64,000 bases of DNA from Bacteroidota bacterium (lineage in GTDB: Bacteria > Bacteroidota > Bacteroidia > Chitinophagales > Chitinophagaceae): the NCBI GenBank assembly GCA_018268085.1, contig JAFDXE010000002.1:1-64000 (forward strand). The letters run 5' to 3'. The number at the start of each line of letters is the position of its first letter. The stretch's first letter is position 1. This document shows, piece by piece, positions 59,543 to 64,000 of the stretch. The notes under the pieces are model-generated. The model worked only from the letters and a program-made list of their open reading frames with translations, did no database searches and was not told the DNA's origin. The translations under genes and the position numbers were made by a program.

Positions 59543-60107
59543 CTGCGATAAAAATACTAATAACGATTTACAAATTGAACATGGAGGATATAATTATAAT
59601 TGGATTATCAGGAACGCTGATGACGCAGGTGGAACGGATGTAAAAAGAAAGTGAAAGCAGATGTATGGTTGTAGTGTAGCAACTGAACTTCATCATTGCT
59701 ACTCCTAATGTAAGATCGCTGTAAACAAAAGCTATCCTTTCAGCGAAATTCTGCTACTATAGCAGTTAGTCCACTAAAGGAACTAAATATTTTATTCAGC
59801 GCAAATCAAGGAAAAAAAACGTCAGATTCAACACTCAGCCCTACTGCAAAATGCTGCAGTGAATGCTAATCTTAAACAACATATCTTTTCTGTTTCCTTC
59901 AGGATAAGTTTGCAGCCAAATATCTTTCCCAGGTTAAGCGTAGCAGAAATTTCGGGTTAATTATTTGCGCTGAGAAGCGATAAAATTTAATTTTTTCCTG
60001 GTACAACCAATACTTATAGCTCAAAAAAAATCCCCCCGGAAAACCGAAGGGATCTTAAAGTATAGCCATGAAAAACACAGTTCATACAAGGAAACAAGCC
60101 CCGTAAA
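59543..60107. other. 565-bp gene-free region
   Basis: No coding gene is supported between the GlmU-like gene and rpmE2. It holds the minus-strand terminator of rpmE2 (60023-60053) and a small inverted repeat, ACTGCA (59843-59848)/TGCAGT (59855-59860). Any promoter of the GlmU operon must also lie here, but no clear TAnnTTTG was found. Short frames in it are not convincing. Confidence 0.6.
60023..60053 (-). terminator. Rho-independent terminator of rpmE2
   Basis: On the minus strand ATCCCTTCGG pairs with CCGGGGGGAT around a TTTT loop, with minor mismatch, and eight T residues follow. It lies 54 bp past the rpmE2 stop. Confidence 0.85.
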
Positions 60108-60362
60108 TTATTTTGTTTTTTTCTCGTAGCGTTTTTTGAATTTATCGATACGTCCTGCTGTATCCACCAACACATTTTTACCGGTGTAGAAAGGATGCGA
60201 CGTATTTGAAATCTCCAGTTTTACAACTGGGTACTCCTGACCATCTTCCCATACAATCGTTTCAGAACTTTGTGCAGTTGAACGGCTTAAAAAAGTTGTT
60301 CCATTACTCATATCCTTAAAAATTACCTTTCTGTAACTGTTAGGATGAATGCCTTGTTTCAT
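60108..60362 (-). CDS. rpmE2: 50S ribosomal protein L31, type B
   Basis: The 84-residue protein matches L31 type [21 protein letters not shown] and then [20 protein letters not shown], with the final Lys-rich FKKRYEKKT. It has none of the zinc cysteines of type A L31, as expected for type B, which is usual in Bacteroidota. It is monocistronic, with a -7 type promoter (60411-60418) and its own terminator. Confidence 0.95.
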   Translation of the reverse strand: MKQGIHPNSYRKVIFKDMSNGTTFLSRSTAQSSETIVWEDGQEYPVVKLEISNTSHPFYTGKNVLVDTAGRIDKFKKRYEKKTK

Positions 60363-60410
60363 ATTAGTTTAATTTTGCATACGGATTTTGCCGTATAGTT
60401 ATTTAAAGTG

Positions 60411-60418
60411 CAAAAGTA
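60411..60418 (-). promoter_or_regulatory. Candidate -7 element of rpmE2
   Basis: TACTTTTG on the minus strand is an exact TAnnTTTG, 48 bp before the ATG, in the same wording as the lepA element. Confidence 0.5.
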
Positions 60419-60542
60419 CTGTTTATTATTTAAAATTGATAACCCAAAACAGACAATTTTAATCAAATCAGCCTGCTGAGCAATTGACATTCAACTGTAT
60501 CTAGTATAAACATCCTGAAATCAGAATTGTTCGCAGCTTACA

Positions 60543-61034
60543 TCAGCTTTTCATATTTACATATTGAAGAGCAATGCCCAGGCTCCAGGATTTACTTAAC
60601 TGGATAACTTCCTGCAGATCGTCGATTTTCTTACCGGTGATCCGGATGATATCGTCCATTATAGCCGCCTGCACTTTCAAACCACTGTCTTTGATCAGTT
60701 TCACAATTTTCTTGGCATCCTCCTGTTTAATGCCATTGCGAACAGGCACATCTTTTTTCGTAACCTTGCCACTTGGGAAAGCTTCTTTACTGAGATCGTA
60801 AATTTCAGCCGCCAGTCCCTGTTTCATGCTCCGGCTGATCAGTACATCAACAATTTGCTGGATCTTCATTTCACTGTCTGCTTCCAGTTTTAGTACCAGA
60901 TCTTTTTTATTCAGATCTATCACTACATGAGAACCTTTAAAATCGAAACGGTTCGTAATTTCTTTACTGGTTACATTAACGGCGTTATCCAAAGTTTGCA
61001 AATCAACTTTGCTTACCAAATCAAATGAAGGCAT
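60543..61034 (-). CDS. yajQ: YajQ-family nucleotide-binding protein
   Basis: The 163-residue protein starts at the ATG at 61034 (MPSFDLVSKVD); the longer frame is not family-like. It carries the YajQ pattern SKVDLQTLDNAVNVTSKEIT, NRFDFKGSHVVIDLNKKDLV and KIVKLIKDSGLKVQAAIMDD. YajQ proteins are two RRM-like folds that bind nucleotides; some bind cyclic di-GMP. The beta-barrel receptor gene ends 43 bp before its start on the same strand, so they may share a transcript. Confidence 0.92.
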   Translation of the reverse strand: MPSFDLVSKVDLQTLDNAVNVTSKEITNRFDFKGSHVVIDLNKKDLVLKLEADSEMKIQQIVDVLISRSMKQGLAAEIYDLSKEAFPSGKVTKKDVPVRNGIKQEDAKKIVKLIKDSGLKVQAAIMDDIIRITGKKIDDLQEVIQLSKSWSLGIALQYVNMKS

Positions 61035-61077
61035 ATCTTTTTTTCCAAAGGTAATAATGAAAAGGCTTCGCAACTCT

Positions 61078-63540
61078 TTAAATTCCTTTCACCCTGTTTT
61101 GCTCATCTCCTGCACCACCTGTTTTTCTTTTCTGCATAGATTTAAGCGGCTTACCAAAGCGGTAATTAAAGCCAATAGTAATCACCCTGTTGTCGTTGTA
61201 CTGACTGAAACTGGCCCTTGTTTGTTGAAAATTAATATTGCCTGTATTTACCCTGGGACCATATACATCCCTCAATGCCACCCTCAACGATCCTTTGTTT
61301 TTCAGTATATCTTTTTTGATAGCAATATCCATCTGGCTCATCCCATTCAATTGAATCTGGCCTTCCAGTGATTGCGACCTGTAAAAACCTGATATTTCAG
61401 CACCCCATCCTTTTTTAAATGAAAACTGGTTATTTATGTTTCCGGTAAATATCATCCGGTGAAGATCTACCGATTCACCACTTACCTGACCATGAAATTC
61501 CTGGTAGTTTACTTCTGCATAAAGGATAAGGTTCCACCATTTCGTAATCTTTACCTGTGCATTTTCTGATAAGCTGATATTGTGTGCAATTCCAAAATTA
61601 CCCTTTGATAAGATGCTTGAAATACTATCACCGGGTTCATTGTTCTGCCTGAATGTTTCGCTGAACAGATCTTTAGTGCGGTTATAGTTCAAAGTTGTAT
61701 TGAGGAATTGGTTGTAGGTGTGCGTAAGTTCAAACACATTGCTGTACATCGGTTTTAAAAAAGGGTTGCCTTCCCCGTAAGTATATTTATCGAGAAAATA
61801 CAGGAATGGATTCAGGTCTTCATAATCCGGTCTTTCAATTCTTCTGCCATACGAAAATCCAAACTGGTTTTTATCATTTGCAGTATAGCTAACATAGGCA
61901 GTAGGAAATGCATTGGTATATGATTTTGTAAATGAAGAATCCATTTCCGGGCGGAAAATATTTCCATACTGGTGTCCTTTGTAATGAGTATTTTCAACAC
62001 GAACGCCTAACTGGAACCCCCATTTTTTTATTTCCCTGCTAAAATTCAGGTAGGCTGCGTTGATGTTTTCATCGTAGGTAAAACGATTCGTTTTCCGGAT
62101 GTCAATTGTTTTTAAATCATCTATCACATTATAATAATCAGCGGTATTATTGGTGGTAACATAGCTGAATTTAAGCCCTGCATCCATTTTTATTTTCTTG
62201 GCAATTGTTTGTGTATAGTCGGTTTTAACTGAGTAAATTTTTAGCGTTGCAGGCAATTCTCCAAGCAAACGATCGCTGTATCGTTGTGTAAAGTCTGCAT
62301 TATAAATTACATTATCAAACTGCTGATCTTTATCTGAACTGTATTGAAGAAAATCAACATCAGCAGTGATTTGCCTGCCGGTTGAATCAAAATTATGAAT
62401 GAAGTTCAGGTTGATTGCAGCATTTTTCCATTTGCTGTCTTCTGAGTTTGTAGCAGTAACTATAGAATCAAGAATTCCGGCGCTGCTGCGTGGATAAGAA
62501 AAGCTGTTGCCTTTCTGCACCCTCGGTGTGGTATAACCGGTTAATACTATACCGAATGTAGTTTTCTTACTGGCGTAATAATCCATTCCCAGCTTTGCAT
62601 TAAAATTGTAGTTCTCCCTTTTGTCGGTAGTATTCTGGGAGAATATTGCTTTTACGGAATTATCTTCGTTTAGGTATATCCGTGAGATATCCAGGTGCCG
62701 GTCGTTTTTCCTGTAATTAGCGCTTACCGTACTATACAGGTTAAATTTCCCGTTCCTGTAATTCAGGTTGAAGCTGTTATTTGTTTTAGGATAAAAGCCT
62801 TGTCCATAGGCCAGGTTAGCCGAACCATTCAATCCCTTCTGTTTGTTCTTTTTTGTTTTGATATTGATCACACCTGAATTGCCCGACGCATCAAATTTTG
62901 CCGGTGGGTTGGTCATGATCTCTATCTGTTCGAGATTGGATGACGGAAGGTTGCGAAGAAAATTGGCAAGATCTGCACCACTCAGGTAGCTTGGCTTTCC
63001 ATCGATCATGATGATCACTCCCTGCTTTCCTTTTAAACTGATGTTATCATCTTTATCAATAGAAATACCCGGTGCTTTTTCCAGGGCTTCCATTGCCGAT
63101 GTACCGGTATTGGAGATAAGCGCATCGGGGTTCACTACCGTTTTGTCGATCTTCCTTTCGATAAACTGCTTCTTCGAATGAACCACAACTGCAGCCATTT
63201 CCTTTCCTGCAGGAGCCAATTTCAATAATCCCGTATTAAAAGCAGTGTTGTTGGTCTGGAGGTTTATTGTCTGACTATACACTTTGCTGTGTCCAATGGA
63301 ACTGGCTTCCACAATATATGTTCCGAACGGAACCAGCTCAAAAACGAAATTCCCATCTTTGTCTGTTACGGAAGTTTTAACCAGCGAAGAATCTTTCGAT
63401 TGTAGCAAAAACACCGTTGCGGCATCTATGATTTGCTGGTTACCACCGTCTGTGATCTTTCCGGATATAGTACCGGATGTTTGTGCAAAGCTAATTGCAG
63501 ACTGGCAGGCGAATGCTGCCCCTAATAACATTTTTTTCAT
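61078..63540 (-). CDS. TonB-dependent-type outer-membrane beta-barrel protein
   Basis: The 820-residue product has a signal peptide (1-20) and a carboxypeptidase-like domain (about 22-110; GTISGKITDGGNQQIIDAAT). A plug domain contains SAMEALEKAPGISIDKDDNI and EIMTNPPAKFDASGNSGVIN, then a long beta-barrel ends in TIGFNYRFGKPLKSMQKR. The layout and C-terminal tail match the receptor at 32880, making the two paralogues. No SusD partner is present, so its ligand is not predictable. Confidence 0.9.
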   Translation of the reverse strand: MKKMLLGAAFACQSAISFAQTSGTISGKITDGGNQQIIDAATVFLLQSKDSSLVKTSVTDKDGNFVFELVPFGTYIVEASSIGHSKVYSQTINLQTNNTAFNTGLLKLAPAGKEMAAVVVHSKKQFIERKIDKTVVNPDALISNTGTSAMEALEKAPGISIDKDDNISLKGKQGVIIMIDGKPSYLSGADLANFLRNLPSSNLEQIEIMTNPPAKFDASGNSGVINIKTKKNKQKGLNGSANLAYGQGFYPKTNNSFNLNYRNGKFNLYSTVSANYRKNDRHLDISRIYLNEDNSVKAIFSQNTTDKRENYNFNAKLGMDYYASKKTTFGIVLTGYTTPRVQKGNSFSYPRSSAGILDSIVTATNSEDSKWKNAAINLNFIHNFDSTGRQITADVDFLQYSSDKDQQFDNVIYNADFTQRYSDRLLGELPATLKIYSVKTDYTQTIAKKIKMDAGLKFSYVTTNNTADYYNVIDDLKTIDIRKTNRFTYDENINAAYLNFSREIKKWGFQLGVRVENTHYKGHQYGNIFRPEMDSSFTKSYTNAFPTAYVSYTANDKNQFGFSYGRRIERPDYEDLNPFLYFLDKYTYGEGNPFLKPMYSNVFELTHTYNQFLNTTLNYNRTKDLFSETFRQNNEPGDSISSILSKGNFGIAHNISLSENAQVKITKWWNLILYAEVNYQEFHGQVSGESVDLHRMIFTGNINNQFSFKKGWGAEISGFYRSQSLEGQIQLNGMSQMDIAIKKDILKNKGSLRVALRDVYGPRVNTGNINFQQTRASFSQYNDNRVITIGFNYRFGKPLKSMQKRKTGGAGDEQNRVKGI

Positions 63541-63741
63541 GGCTATACTTTTAAGTAATGTTGGCTATACGTAGTAATTACTACTTAACAAACATAGGTA
63601 CTTTGTTTAGCATAGTACATTGTTATAAAATAGACGGTAAAATGCTTAGATTACTGGCATCTATTAAGGTTAACTGGCCTGTAGCAACAAAAAAGTGGCC
63701 CTGGATCGGCCACTTTAATAATGATCATTCTGTGTATTTAT

Positions 63742-64000
63742 TTAGTCAGATTTTTTACTTCCGAATTTTGCAAATACCGCTAACAGCAATCCAAGCAAAA
63801 CAAGTCCCAGTGCGATAATTTCAGCCTGTGTAAGTTGTAAGCCTGCAATTTGGTATAATTTATTTACCCGTATGGTTTCCACGGCGAATCTTTCCAAACC
63901 ATTCAGCACCAGGTAAATGGCAAACATCATCCAGGGCGTTACGATTGAGCGACGAATGCCCCACAGGAAAAGAAAAATCAATGAACAAATGATGGTTTCG
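63742..64000 (-). CDS. lgt: Prolipoprotein diacylglyceryl transferase, C-terminal end (runs off window)
   Basis: The 86 visible residues are the last membrane helices of a multi-pass protein. The segment YLVLNGLERFAVETIRVNKL matches the conserved Lgt C-terminal block G-x-E-R-F-x-E-x-x-R. The final helix ALGLVLLGLLLAVFAKF is followed by Gly-Ser-Lys-Lys. The 5' part lies outside the window. Lgt attaches the diacylglyceryl group to lipobox cysteines, which fits the several lipoproteins encoded in this window. Confidence 0.8.
   Translation of the reverse strand, partial: ETIICSLIFLFLWGIRRSIVTPWMMFAIYLVLNGLERFAVETIRVNKLYQIAGLQLTQAEIIALGLVLLGLLLAVFAKFGSKKSD

Overview
The window looks like chromosomal DNA of a Bacteroidota bacterium, most likely family Chitinophagaceae. 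The evidence is its AT-leaning base composition, A-rich regions instead of Shine-Dalgarno sites before start codons, TAnnTTTG-type promoter elements, T9SS C-terminal sorting domains, two outer-membrane beta-barrel receptors with carboxypeptidase-like N-terminal domains, a TIGR03991-type GlmU-like protein and several Bacteroidota-restricted families (DUF4199, DUF6089, DUF7619). The exact genus cannot be read from the sequence. There is no prophage, insertion sequence, CRISPR array or rRNA. One tRNA, tRNA-Val(GAC), is present.

Layout. 1-7.4 kb: the N-terminal part of a propeller-type sensor, a lipoprotein, a GT1-type glycosyltransferase, a Crp/Fnr-type regulator, a DinB-fold protein, a diheme cytochrome c, a hemerythrin-like protein and small secreted or membrane proteins. 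7.5-14.7 kb: a surface-glycan block starting with a catalytically degenerate dihydroorotase homologue and DUF4199. Two glycosyltransferases and four enzymes of GDP-D-glycero-D-manno-heptose synthesis follow (hddA, gmhA, hddC, gmhB). An eight-unit heptanucleotide array lies just before the gmhA promoter. 14.7-16.6 kb: two related arrays of non-coding repeats bracket one secreted-protein gene. 16.6-30 kb: lepA, guaC, a transglutaminase-like protein with a partner, a GNAT enzyme, a steroid 5-alpha-reductase-like membrane protein, a T9SS protein, the tRNA and assorted small proteins. 30-32.6 kb: a four-gene minus-strand signalling operon (unknown protein, multi-pass membrane protein, histidine kinase, NarL-type regulator). 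32.9-43.9 kb: a TonB-dependent-type receptor, DUF6089, DUF885, an alpha/beta hydrolase, DoxX, then a vWA protein divergent from an ECF sigma/anti-sigma pair. 44-54.8 kb: three large secreted proteins, two of them giant repeat-bearing T9SS cargo. 55-59.5 kb: a tight minus-strand operon joining a GlmU-like enzyme and triosephosphate isomerase to a flippase and two membrane proteins. 60-64 kb: ribosomal protein L31 type B, YajQ, a second beta-barrel receptor and the C-terminal end of Lgt.

How the genes fit together: the dominant theme is the cell envelope. It covers precursor and sugar-nucleotide synthesis, glycan assembly and flipping, T9SS-secreted adhesins or enzymes, receptors, and two signalling modules that probably monitor the envelope. 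The most interesting observations are the degenerate dihydroorotase beside the glycan block and the heptad repeat upstream of gmhA. Others are the anti-sigma fusion that shares a domain with its divergent vWA neighbour, the four-gene signalling operon with TAATTG coupling, the paired repeat arrays, and a 16-bp hairpin between convergent genes. All functional statements rest on reading the sequence and on family knowledge; no database search was run.
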